Notes under the pieces: model-generated | What the model was told of the DNA's origin: nothing | Databases searched by the model: none | Seen by the model: only the letters and a program-made list of their open reading frames with translations | Position numbers and translations under genes: made by a program | Assembly: GCA_021030915.1 (NCBI GenBank) | Contig: JAGEMR010000093.1 | Span: 62,001 to 126,000 of the forward strand | Direction of reading: 5' to 3' | Length of the DNA: 64,000 nucleotides | Source of the DNA: Astrothelium macrocarpum | Taxonomy: Eukaryota > Ascomycota > Dothideomycetes > Trypetheliales > Trypetheliaceae | Part shown: positions 34,695-44,930 of the stretch, piece by piece | Layout: each line of letters starts with the position of its first letter | Position numbering within the stretch: the first letter of the stretch is position 1

Positions 34695-37600
34695 GAATTA
34701 TTATTATTATTCTTTTGAATTATGACGATCTCTTATAACGTGATATTATTCAAATTGTTCATATAATTATTCGTATAATAAGAAGAATTAAAAGGAATAT
34801 CAAATTGTATGATAATTCATTGAATCCAATTCATCATCACGGTTCTCCGCGGACGTTGATATTTATTATTGTGGAGGTTCTGAAGGAGTATTTTCTCACG
34901 AAATCTGGCATATATACCGACAAAATGGCTGAATGAATCTGATAATATTATGATATATTCGTGAATCCATCGCTGATGAAGAAGAGATTAATCGAGACCG
35001 GCTGGAATAAAAAAAAAATTCGTATTTATTTTCGAATTAATGAATATAATAATTAATAAATTAATTTAAAATATCATTGAATAATTAAAAAATATTATAT
35101 TAAATTTTATGATAATTATATAATTATAATAATATAATATTCGGCTAATTAATTAATATATATTAATGAGAATGGAATAAATTGATATATTGGATTTCGT
35201 TCTTATAATCGAGTATCAAAAGAATTAAAAATAATTCAATATTATTTTTTCGAATATAAATAATATTATAATATCTTATCGATATATATATTAAATAAAA
35301 TTCTGGATTATTCGATTTATAAAGATTCAATAATAATTCAGATATTCGTATATTGATTAAAAGAATCGTTATTATCGAAATATTTTCCATTTAATTCTAA
35401 TAATTTATTATCGAATTCGGTATTAATAATGAATAATATTTTAATATATTATAATAAGAAAATAATTGATTTAATTATAAAATAATTTGAAATAAAACTG
35501 ATATATTTATTTTCATATTCGTCTAATTTAAATCTGATTAAAGAATTCTTTTTTCAATTTAAAATATTTATTCGGAAATATTATGAATTATATTCAAATT
35601 CGGAAGATTTTGATTTTATTAATTATTTGATTTAATACATTGAATAAATTGAATAGAATAAAAATCAAATATAAAAATATTTTTATAATTCGTATATTTT
35701 TATTTCTGATTAATTGAATTTTTAATTATATAATTCAAATGATTTGATTCGATTACGAATATTATGGAAGATTATATAAAAGATTATATAAAAAATATTA
35801 TAAAAAAATGAATATATAATTAAATTATATAATAAATATTCGAAATATATCCAATATATTGATTAATATTGAATTTATTAATAAATTATTAAAATAAAAA
35901 TGACGGAATAATATAATATTCATTTATATTAAAATCATGAATTCGTCTAATTAAATAATATAATATATACGTTTTATGAATTAAATTATATCATCAAATA
36001 TTGGATTTATTAATAAATTATTAGAATAGAAATGTTAATTTTATGAAATTTCATTTAGATCGAATAATTTGAATAATTCAGTTAATTTCATACATTTCGA
36101 ATATTTCGTCTTTTTTCACCATTTTTTTTATTATCTTTTTATTCTTTTAATTATTCGATCTATTATTAATTTATCTAATTTATGAATTATTTATTTATTT
36201 GATTGATCAAATTATTAATTAATTCATTTTTTATTCCATTTTTTGATATTTCGAAAGATCGCGATAATAATATCTTTCGTTATATTTTTTTTAATTAATA
36301 ATTTAATTTTTTCATCATTTCGCCGCAAAAATTTGAACCCTTCAAAATCATATTTATATTGATCAAGAATCTCCATTATTTTATCGAATTCAATTTTGAT
36401 CGAATCATATTTATTTCGTTATTTATATCATTTCAAATATACTGATATTCTTTCATCCACCGCCAATTCAGATATTAATAAAAATAATGAATCAGTAATT
36501 CTCATTCATGGCCTTTCATTCAGTATATATATCTTATTAGATATATTTCATTCGTTATTCCAATATTCACCAGCTAATTTCTGATAAAAATTATTAATAA
36601 TTATAAAAATAATATTTGCGGAATTAGAAATTGATACCGAATTTGTTCTATAATTTCGTTTATTTCATTCAATAAATTATTTATATAATTTAAATGATAA
36701 TTCATTAATAATAATTATTCCTTTTTTGATCGAATCATTCTATTTTTTCAAATTCATTATATTAAACCGAATATATTTTTGAATTAATATATTAATCCAA
36801 TATCATATTGAATTCTGATTATATTCATCAGAATAATTCCATTTTTTGATAATATTATAAATCAAATTATTAATTATTTTAATATATTAAATTATCTGAA
36901 AAAGATTTTCTTTCATCGATTCAATGATAAATATCTGATATTCAATTAATTAATTATATAATAGATTAAATAATATCAATATTTTATTATATTTCATTTA
37001 TTCATCATTTTTGATAGAATTTTATCATTCATCAATTTAATATTAATATTTATTATAAAATTCTGATCATTTCATTCAATTCAGAATTTAATTAATTTCT
37101 GATCAATTTTAATTCACGATTCGAATTCCAATAAATTAATAAATAGATTAATTAATTATTTTCATATTTTTGATATTTTTAATATTGATTTGATTTCAAT
37201 TTTTATAATATCAATCCGATTATTAAAAATTTTATTAAATTTTATATTATCAAAATTATTCCGGAAATGAGAATTCCAATATTAATTTAATGAATTCATT
37301 ATTTTATTTTCAAATATTATATATAATTTTTTATTTTTTAATCTAATTCGTTATATCAGATCAAAATATAATAATTTCAATTATTTTTCAATTATTATTA
37401 ATTCGACTGAATCAGTTATTTTTTTATCATCATAAACCGATATCATATTAATATCATAAAATGGATTTGAAAATGAATAATCCATCAAAAAAATAAATAA
37501 TAATTGATTAAAAAATGGATTCATATTGATTTGAAATGATTTGAATTGGGAATCAGTAGAAATAGGCATTTATATTTCTGTGGCCTGTTTATTAGCCATT

Positions 37601-37728
37601 ATAAATGGAATCTCTTCCATTATGATAGCTGATTCAATTTATCTCGTAATCTTAATTTCGACCGTCAGAGGAGATAATTCATATCAAAATGGAACTGATT
37701 TCTTATTCGAATTAATTGAACCAGATAT

Positions 37729-37949
37729 GATGAAATGACGTTTTCAAACCATTTCGACCTCATCATCAAAAAAACGATTTCAAAATTACCAAATTAGAAA
37801 ATCAAATAAACGAATTAACGAATTACAGATAAAAGGCAATTACCAAACTTTTTTGCTTGGCTGATCCCAAGTTCCCATACAAATTTGGTGGTGCGGAGGG
37901 TGCGGACGTGCGGGGCTGCCTGAGAGGACGCCCAACCTTCACGCGAGTG
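37729..37949 (-). repeat. Right long terminal inverted repeat
   Basis: Reverse-complement partner of 34459-34694. The first mismatch from the outer end is a T (left) versus C (right) at left position 34537, a RIP-type transition. Confidence 0.88.
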
Positions 37950-38193
37950 TACAAAAGACGGCGCGCGATGTACCGATGATGCCTTTAGGCGGAGCCCGCT
38001 CACTTCCTAGGCTGATCATTCAAGGGGTTCTACTCCGTCCGATATTTTCTTCTTTCAATATTATCTCATTGGTTCGCTGAAATCTGGTTGGCTGTACTTG
38101 AACAATGCATATGCCGTGTCGAACGCCTTGAAGAAAGAAATAACAGCGCTCAAGTGTGGCTTACTGGAGACGCCTGAAGCAAAACTGAGAAAT

Positions 38194-39405
38194 ATGGGAC
38201 CCAAGATCAAAAGTCACAAAGGCAACAAAGCCAGTATTGGTCTTTATCAATGGCTCGAGAAATTACCTAAACATATAATCGCACTGTCCAGTATAGAGGA
38301 CCTCTACAAAAGCTTCCCAAAGTCATATGCTATTTACAAACCCATGTTGCTCCTACCGCTCAACACCTTCAAAAGCCCAGCTTGGCAAAGGATTCTTCCA
38401 CATCTTGATTGGGATTGTCTTCAGGATCTTTACAACTCTCTATTATCCGGTCTAAAATTGACACATCTTGCCATCAATGCACCCATTCCATCTCAGCATG
38501 TCAATACGTGTAGCTCTCGTGTCGAGGAAAATGTACGCCGCATACCAATAAATATCCAGCCTCTACACGGCGACTTTGGTCCGATACCATTGGTCAACGG
38601 AACACCTCCATCAGACGATGACTTTGCTTCTGCTTTTTGGGTTTCTGTTCGCCAAAATGGCATTACCCAAATTTGGGCGCCCCTTCACACAATGTTTTCG
38701 CGAGGAAATATTTCCGAAAAATCCCGAATAATTTCTCTGCCTTCTGTAACTGAAACCGTCAGACAAGCAAGGGACATGAATAGAAAATCCGCTGCCGTTG
38801 ACTTGTACGCAGGGATTGGTTATTTTGCATTCAGTTACCTGAAAGCCGGAATTTCCGTTTGCCTTTGCTGGGAAATTAGTGCATGGAGTAGGGAAGGGTT
38901 GGCACGAGGTGCTCAGGCTAATAAGTGGAACACAGAAGTCATTAACGTGGGGAATAATGCGATAGATATGGACGTTGATCAAATTGGGAATGAGATTGAG
39001 TGCAATGAAACGAGGTTGTTGGTTTTCCCGGAGTCCAACGAACATGCGGTAGAACGAATACAAATTTCGAGGAATAAAATGCCATCGATCAGGCATGTGA
39101 ATTGTGGATTGTTGCCAAGCTCTAAGAATAGCTGGCAAATGGCGTTGGAAATATTGGACCCCATTGAAGGTGGTTGGTTACATTTGCACGAAAATGTAGC
39201 TGTTGGTGACATTGAGGATAAAGCTCAGGAGATTTTGGCAGTCCTTCAGCTAGCAGCGGATAGGTTTGGGGATCAAGAGCATTCGTCCGGTTGCAAAAAG
39301 GGATTAGAAATGCTGGAGCTCCAGAATGTTGAACAAGTGAAAACCTTTGCACCTGGAGTTATGCATTGCGTTTTTGATATTTATTTTACCCCAGTATTTG
39401 AATGA
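38194..39405 (+). CDS. TYW2: tRNA wybutosine-synthesising protein 2 (TYW2 / Trm12, Met-10 family)
   Basis: From the first in-frame ATG the protein is 403 aa; the frame stays open back to a stop at 38008-38010 but without an ATG. The Rossmann methyltransferase core contains AAVDLYAGIGYFAFSYLKAG (SAM motif I) and CWEISAWSREGLARGAQANKW. N-terminal landmarks are SYAIYKPMLLLPLNTFKSPAWQ, and the end is GGWLHLHENV. TYW2 transfers the aminocarboxypropyl group of SAM to yW-86 in tRNA-Phe during wybutosine synthesis. The 5' end is doubtful: a transposon ends at 37949, and the open stretch 38011-38193 could be lost or spliced coding sequence. Confidence 0.82.
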   Translation: MGPKIKSHKGNKASIGLYQWLEKLPKHIIALSSIEDLYKSFPKSYAIYKPMLLLPLNTFKSPAWQRILPHLDWDCLQDLYNSLLSGLKLTHLAINAPIPSQHVNTCSSRVEENVRRIPINIQPLHGDFGPIPLVNGTPPSDDDFASAFWVSVRQNGITQIWAPLHTMFSRGNISEKSRIISLPSVTETVRQARDMNRKSAAVDLYAGIGYFAFSYLKAGISVCLCWEISAWSREGLARGAQANKWNTEVINVGNNAIDMDVDQIGNEIECNETRLLVFPESNEHAVERIQISRNKMPSIRHVNCGLLPSSKNSWQMALEILDPIEGGWLHLHENVAVGDIEDKAQEILAVLQLAADRFGDQEHSSGCKKGLEMLELQNVEQVKTFAPGVMHCVFDIYFTPVFE

Positions 39406-39715
39406 GAATTGATTCAAACGGTTCAGCATCAGGACCATTATTTCAGATTTTGGATACCAGTCACACGCGAAGCTTCTTCTGACGAAGAGATTTGAGGAGC
39501 TGGATGGATTGTTGTAACGGACGCCTGTTCTAGGCCTCTATACATTCGAGGTGATGTAAAATGTTATGTATAAAACAAACCATGTGAAAAGAATGTGCCG
39601 CACCTGGTTGTCTCTCCTTGATGCCAGTTGCCAGAACGTCACCCAGCTTAGTATGGATGCTATGATAAAAAACCAACTCCTGTTAAAAAGCACCAGGGGA
39701 AGAGTGGTCGTATTG
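39406..39715. other. Intergenic, convergent TYW2 / EF-hand protein
   Basis: No gene seen in 310 bp between two convergent 3' ends. Confidence 0.5.
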
Positions 39716-40385
39716 TTATTGCCGCCGAAACTTTGCAGGAATGTTCGTCTCTACGATTGACATTCTATCAAGCATCTCTTGCCTATGCTCTGCGTCTTCC
39801 ATCTCATCATGTTTCCGGAAATGTGCGATATCTTCGGGATGTATAAGATCCTCCTCTTTCGTATCTGCACCATGGAACTTTTCAAAGTGGTGAATTTCAT
39901 ATTCGTATTCGTCGTCACCATGGTGTCCTGGCCCCAAGCCGAAGTCCGGGAGTTGAATACCATGGGCATCTCCCACAGTAAATTCGGCGTAAGAAATGCT
40001 GCCTGACTTGTCCTTGTCAAAGAGATCTAATACCGTGCGGACAACCTCCTCCTTTTTAGATTCTGGTACGTCCTTTGTGCTTTCGTCTTTGAGGCCATAT
40101 GTTCGTCGGATGTCATCGGGAGTCCATGTGCCGGAGTTATCGTAGTCGTGTAGGTTAAAGAATGAGCCTGCGTCAAAGCCGTTCAAATGATGCTCCTCTA
40201 CTCAAGGAATTAGCATGCTTCTAACATTGGGTTTTTCCAAGGTCAAGTATCTTACCTGCCATATGCCTTTCGGCCCATGATGCATCCATAGAGACGGGTA
40301 TCTGGGCATGCTCACCTCCGTGAGCTGTCGCAAATAGGGAAAAGCTTAGCTGTAGAACGGAAACGACTACTATTCGTAACCACAT
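39716..40385 (-). CDS. Secretory-pathway EF-hand protein (nucleobindin/Ssp120-like)
   Basis: Exons 40385-40256 and 40197-39716 (intron 58 nt) give 203 aa. A signal peptide (MWLRIVVVSVLQLSFSLFATA) is encoded in exon 1. Two EF-hand loops follow: DYDNSGTWTPDD and DKDKSGSISYAE. The rest is His/Glu/Asp-rich (GPGHHGDDEYEYEIHHFEKF) and carries DLIHPEDIAHFRKHDEME, resembling nucleobindin and yeast Ssp120, ER/Golgi calcium-binding proteins. No clear HDEL is present at the C-terminus (ends PAKFRRQ). The splice is supported by the restored hydrophobic start and by AEEHHLNGFDAGSFFNLHDYD. Confidence 0.85.
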
Positions 40386-41690
40386 TGTCATAAGGAATTA
40401 GCCTTAAGTGCTTGTGGTGCAAATTTGTGTACATGAGAATGTCAAAGGCTGACTGAAAGGCTAAAGAAGGGAAGGAGTCATTGAATTGTGAAGTGACATG
40501 CTTTGATGCTTTGAGACGAGTTTCTGTAGCTAAACATGCGCCCAAAACAACAATGTTTGGAGTCATTCAAAGGCAATCCGGGTCAGAATATTGACAACTC
40601 CATGACAACCACATGGCAATTTCTGAATGCAGCAATTTTGATTTTTTTCCGATGCGGCTGTCGGCTTAGTCCTCACATCAAAGATTTGCTCGAACCTCTA
40701 TGCTGAACCTTTCTACTCAGGCCAATGAATATACCTGTGTTAGAAATAGTCATGGTAATCAGTCTAAGACAGCCACGGCGGCCCTGACACCTCCATGACT
40801 CTGCCTGATTTGATATTCTGGCACGACCTCTTCATCTTAGCAAATTCTGACTAGTTGGAGCTTTTCTCCACGAGGCTTATTGTACGCGAGCTGAATGAGC
40901 GTTGACTGTTTTTCTTGCAGCTTGCGTTGCTGGTAACTGCTCTGTCGGGACAAAGTCGCAGCAACTTCAGTCCCTAGCTGAAGATGACTGCGAGCGCCTG
41001 TCCTTGTCACCATGTGCTGGAGGCAGCGCTGCCATCGATCGAGATGCGTCTCGTCTAAGATCAAATCTCCTGAAACTACCATTCAAGGCGAAGACGATAG
41101 CCGTGGCAGCCTATAGTGCTGCAAGAGTACAGCTGCAATTGAGACGTTCGCGATGTCAACACCGCGCATAGGTTGTCAGCCACGTCTGGTTTGATCGCGC
41201 CGTCGCTTGAATCACCTTCCGAAGTTCTTGAATACTAAATTATGATGCTTTGCTGAAGTCTTGTATCATGTCTCGGATGTTCTGTCGTATCATCTGTAGA
41301 CTTTTGCTCCAACACTTAACGATCCTGCCTGGATTTATCTTTCTTAGTTTGACATCTTTACCTATTTTACATTTATCTCGTGTTGGTGGCCTATCACGAT
41401 ATTGAAATCCCTTTGCGTAAGCCAATCTGCAACTTTCAAGAGCTATTCGAGATTGCTAGAACATTGAATTACAACAAAGGCAATTTGGCAATCTTGGCAT
41501 TTGAGCTTATGAAGAAAAAAAAAAAAACAATGGGACCAACAGCCCTTCATACTGGTAGATTTGACATCGGCTTGATGTTAAAGGATACGAGATTCTCGCG
41601 GTCTTTACTCTTGTTCCAATTCTCGTTTGGCCTTGTGAAAGTTTTTCGTATCATGCTGACATATGTTTAGAGCGCTCTGTAGTCACTAGT
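40386..41690. other. Intergenic region upstream of the EF-hand gene
   Basis: No gene recognised in 1.3 kb. Short frames on both strands have no motif; an A-run occurs at 41515-41527. Confidence 0.4.
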
Positions 41691-42670
41691 TGGAGCCTTC
41701 TTACCCTTGTGCTTGCACCGATTAATGTGCGACCTTCCTTCAGAAGGAGAAGACACATGCATAGTTTGGCTGCAAATCTCTCCGGTCTCTTCCTTGTCTT
41801 CTCTTGGTAATCAGGCATCGTCGATATTGGCATCGATACCAAAAATACCTTTTGAGAGCTCGACGTTCCTCATGGCCAAGTGCGGAACTTTATAATTAGG
41901 TTCCGCAGGACCAACCAGCACATCTACTCAAGGTCTCATGGATCTCTCTATACTCTGTTTACACAAGCCTGTGGTTCAGCAGAGCGGTCTTTATAGCCTT
42001 TTATTACGACATCTTCTACGACCAAGGTGGCCGCACCATGCGTTGGTCCCTATATGGCGCTACCCTCTTGGCAGGGTTGAATTTTGTCCTCCAAACGTGG
42101 CTGCTAACAATTTGGTGCAATTCAATATCAATGAATTGGGACGTGACTGGGAAACTTTGCTCTGCTGTGTATAGCATTACTTCTGTGACAATCTGGTCAT
42201 TTGCAAACAATACTACCGATTTGCTCATCGTGAGTATTCCAATTTCGGCGATTGCGGCTTCTCGGCTGCGTAATATTGAGTTGGTTGGAATGTTTTTTGT
42301 CTTGCTCATGGGCAGCATCTCAATCATAGCCGCAATAGCCCGAATCAATGAACTCAAGGTTGTGGAACACCTTCCTCGATCGAGTATTACTCATTCGATT
42401 GATGTTTGTGCAACAGCTGAAATCATTGCCAGTCTCATTGCCGTATGCTTGCTATCTCTGCGAGCTTTTATGAAGCAATGTCGACTAGACAGCACGTGGA
42501 GTTCATCATTAAAAGCTAGTAGTAGCAGTAGGCCTTTATCCGAAGGATCGTTATCACTTGGGGGCAATTCAATTTCGGCCTTTTCAGTTTCACATACCGT
42601 CCTAGCATTTGACCAAGGAATATTGTCATTTCCGCAGGCTCCTGAGATGATTCATTTACCAGTCTATTGA
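41691..42670 (+). pseudogene. Pth11-like seven-helix membrane protein, 5' part broken
   Basis: From 41909 to 42670 an open frame of 253 codons reads through DQPAHLLKVSWISLYSVY, SLWFSRAVFIAFYYDIF, MRWSLYGATLLAGLNF and four further hydrophobic helices, then a Ser-rich cytoplasmic tail: the C-terminal half of a fungal Pth11/SAT4-type (rhodopsin-like) protein. The acceptor ttccgcag at 41901-41908 precedes it. Upstream, about 41700-41900, the matching N-terminal sequence (LTLVLAPINVRPSF, GLFLVFSW, SGIVDIGIDTKNTF) is interrupted by a TAA and a TGA and no ATG or donor site repairs it. I therefore call it a probable pseudogene; an unseen intron structure is the alternative. Confidence 0.55.
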
Positions 42671-43344
42671 TTCACGTAAATTTGTCAAGTACATGAGTTT
42701 TATATCTTAACTTGTTCCAAAACTTCGGCTCCTTGGCATGAAGTATAGAGACTGTCGTTGATATATTACTATAGAGATACGCGCGATCTTGTTTGCTGTA
42801 ACGTGTACATCTCAAATTATACTGTGTCAATGAACTCGGACTGCTTTGGATTTGATTCGAGTCAACACTCGTCGGTCTTTCAAAGTCATTTGCAATCCAA
42901 GTGCATCTTAGGAACGATATATTTATGCATGAAGCTACGCACAGCCGCTTTAGAGTGGATATGAAGGGGTTTCCAACTTCAAGACCGATCAGACTTGCAT
43001 CAAATCTGGTCTTGGTATGTTGTAGAGGCAAATTCTCGGATACCTTAAGACAAACAACAGATTTTATTCGTGGATCATGGGTGACATTTAGGGACATGTT
43101 CAAGAAGTGGAGAGGCCCATTGCTTTGGCCAGCTGTTGGCGGTACTTGTTGTCTACCGAGACTATTAATACGTTTGGAAGATTTGTAACGGAACTGCGAT
43201 GGTGTTGTAAAGCCACACAGTTGATTATAAGCCTGGAAGAATGCAACATTTTGATCATGTCTGGATTTAAAACTGGGAACTCGGCCCTGTTGAATACAAA
43301 ATCTATTTCGGGAACCGATAAGATGAAATCAGGAATTGGCAGAT
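42671..43344. other. Intergenic, convergent
   Basis: No gene recognised in 674 bp between the Pth11-like relic and SHE9. Confidence 0.45.
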
Positions 43345-44769
43345 CTATCTCGGCCTGAACAAAACAAATAAAACGCCCATAAATGCCACCCCAGTTGCAG
43401 CACCTTGTAGGGCTACATATGTGACGTCGACCTTTCGAAGTGATACAGAACGTTCACTGAAGATATCTCGTGTATAGTATTCCCACATAGTAAGTCTGAG
43501 CGGAAGTTCGGTAGTACTGGATTGCTCTTTGGTCCCGCCTCTATCAGTACCACCACCCGCATCGGTCTCTCCTGTATCCAGGCCAGATGTCGCGTCTTTC
43601 GTCCCGACACCTGTGCCTACGACTTCAACGTCTGCGCTCTCTTCCTCGTCCTTTTGAGAAATTAGGGAACTGTCCCTTGGCTCCACACTTTTGTCGATAT
43701 CTTTTTCTATAATCTGCTCAGTTGCTGCCGGTGCGGTGGAGGCGTGAAGTGTTTTCTCGTCTAACGCTCTCTTCACTTCCCTGACTAGTCTTCTTCTTCT
43801 CCAGGGCTCCACACCAACTATGTTGATAAGCAAAAGGAGTATATTGGCACCCATGAGTCCCATGGTGACCCACGTGCTATTTCGTCGAATTGTATCACTC
43901 CAAATCTGTTCCTCATGATATTGCTGTCTTTCCATTTTTTCCAATTGTCTTCTCCCTTCCTCTAGCTCCCGCTCTTTCTCTCGAAGAGCGGATAGGGATA
44001 CTGTAACATCGCGCTCGTTCGTGTGCTCGGATCGAATTAGTGCCATGTATCTCTCCAGATCCGTTGCGTTCCATGATGATTTTCTTTCCAGAAGTCCGAC
44101 AACTTCTTTTTGGGAAGAAATTTGTTGCACGTGAGCAGCATCATAGGTCTCTTTTGCTACAGCCACAGCTTCATAAGAGCTCCGCACGCGTGATTCTTGA
44201 TCACTGATGGCATTACGGAGGTTTGTAATGGGAGTATAGTCTGTTCCAGTATAAGTGTTGACCCGATGGGAGACCTGGTTCAATGACGACAACAACGAAT
44301 CGGTTAAGGTAGATATACGCTTATAGATTATTGTGCGTCGTCGCTCGAGATTCGAGGGAAGTTCGGACTCCGGGACTACGGACTTTTGGCTATTGGTTGA
44401 CTCTGGGCCAACTTCCTTTTGTTCGCGTGCGAAAATCGTGGATGTGAAATCTCGTAGCGACACCGGCCGCGTTTGTAAACTTGTAAAGTTGTTTCGAGTT
44501 CTTCGTGGTGTACTAAAATATGTATGCAGTCGACAACGAAGACATACTGAACCAGATTTCGTTTTGGAGGGCCGCAATGGAGCTAAAACAGATCGTTGGG
44601 AGCTTGCCTGAATTGCAAAGGAATCGCCGAAGATATAACGGGGCTTGTATTCCACCAGAGGCCTCATTCCGGTTTGGCTTTGGATCGCCCAAGGCCCGAA
44701 GACAAAAGACTCGAACGAAGTGACGCAAGATCGGAGCATCCGCGTGTCTTCCGTTGAACGTGGTAGCAT
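43345..44769 (-). CDS. SHE9: Mitochondrial inner-membrane protein She9 (Mdm33)
   Basis: Single exon, 474 aa. The N-terminal 110 residues are Arg/Ser-rich and low in acid, suiting a mitochondrial presequence. A long coiled-coil region follows (about residues 140-290: RRTIIYKRISTLTDSLLSSLNQ and ALREKERELEEGRRQLEKMERQ), then a first membrane helix (STWVTMGLMGANILLLLINIVG) with VEPWRRRRLVREV, a linker, and a final C-terminal helix (VALQGAATGVAFMGVLFVLF). This is the She9/Mdm33 layout; the protein helps shape and divide the mitochondrial inner membrane. Its ATG is 161 bp from the divergent HAD gene. Confidence 0.9.
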   Translation of the reverse strand: MLPRSTEDTRMLRSCVTSFESFVFGPWAIQSQTGMRPLVEYKPRYIFGDSFAIQASSQRSVLAPLRPSKTKSGSVCLRCRLHTYFSTPRRTRNNFTSLQTRPVSLRDFTSTIFAREQKEVGPESTNSQKSVVPESELPSNLERRRTIIYKRISTLTDSLLSSLNQVSHRVNTYTGTDYTPITNLRNAISDQESRVRSSYEAVAVAKETYDAAHVQQISSQKEVVGLLERKSSWNATDLERYMALIRSEHTNERDVTVSLSALREKERELEEGRRQLEKMERQQYHEEQIWSDTIRRNSTWVTMGLMGANILLLLINIVGVEPWRRRRLVREVKRALDEKTLHASTAPAATEQIIEKDIDKSVEPRDSSLISQKDEEESADVEVVGTGVGTKDATSGLDTGETDAGGGTDRGGTKEQSSTTELPLRLTMWEYYTRDIFSERSVSLRKVDVTYVALQGAATGVAFMGVLFVLFRPR

Positions 44770-44930
44770 GGGTGCCCCTCCATCAATCCCGCCAAAAAAA
44801 AGTTGACAAACGGAACCCTTACTGTCACATCAACCTTGCGTTGTCGAGAAATTTAATCCGCTACTTATATCTCTTGGAGCATTTACGAAATTTGACGGAA
44901 GAATTGGTATCGTCTCCTCTTGTCGGCAAA
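44770..44930. promoter_or_regulatory. Short divergent promoter (SHE9 / HAD phosphatase)
   Basis: Only 161 bp separate the two start codons, so core promoters of both genes must overlap or lie back to back. It includes an A-run (44796-44801). No TATA box is obvious. Confidence 0.55.

Larger units (their letters stand above)
34459..37949 (+). mobile_element. Tc1/mariner-like transposon with long terminal inverted repeats, RIP-degraded
   Basis: A 3491-bp element with TA immediately outside both ends (34457-34458 and 37950-37951), the target-site duplication of the Tc1/mariner group. Near 34845-35010 the + strand still reads SPRTLIFIIVEVLKEYFLTKS, then KMAE, stops, and FVNPSLMKKRLIETGWN. This has the layout of a mariner-type winged helix-turn-helix. 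From about 35030 to 37560 the sequence is almost pure A and T and no reading frame survives. The length exceeds that of a normal 2-kb element, so the core may include nested insertions. Confidence 0.8.

Noticed and set aside
35030..37560. Possible mitochondrial DNA insertion, suggested by the extreme A+T content
   Set aside because: The block is enclosed by transposon ends with TA duplications, carries a transposase remnant and no recognisable mitochondrial gene. RIP explains the composition better.
38105..38107. ATG at 38105 as the TYW2 start
   Set aside because: It is out of frame with the methyltransferase core; only 38194 is in frame.
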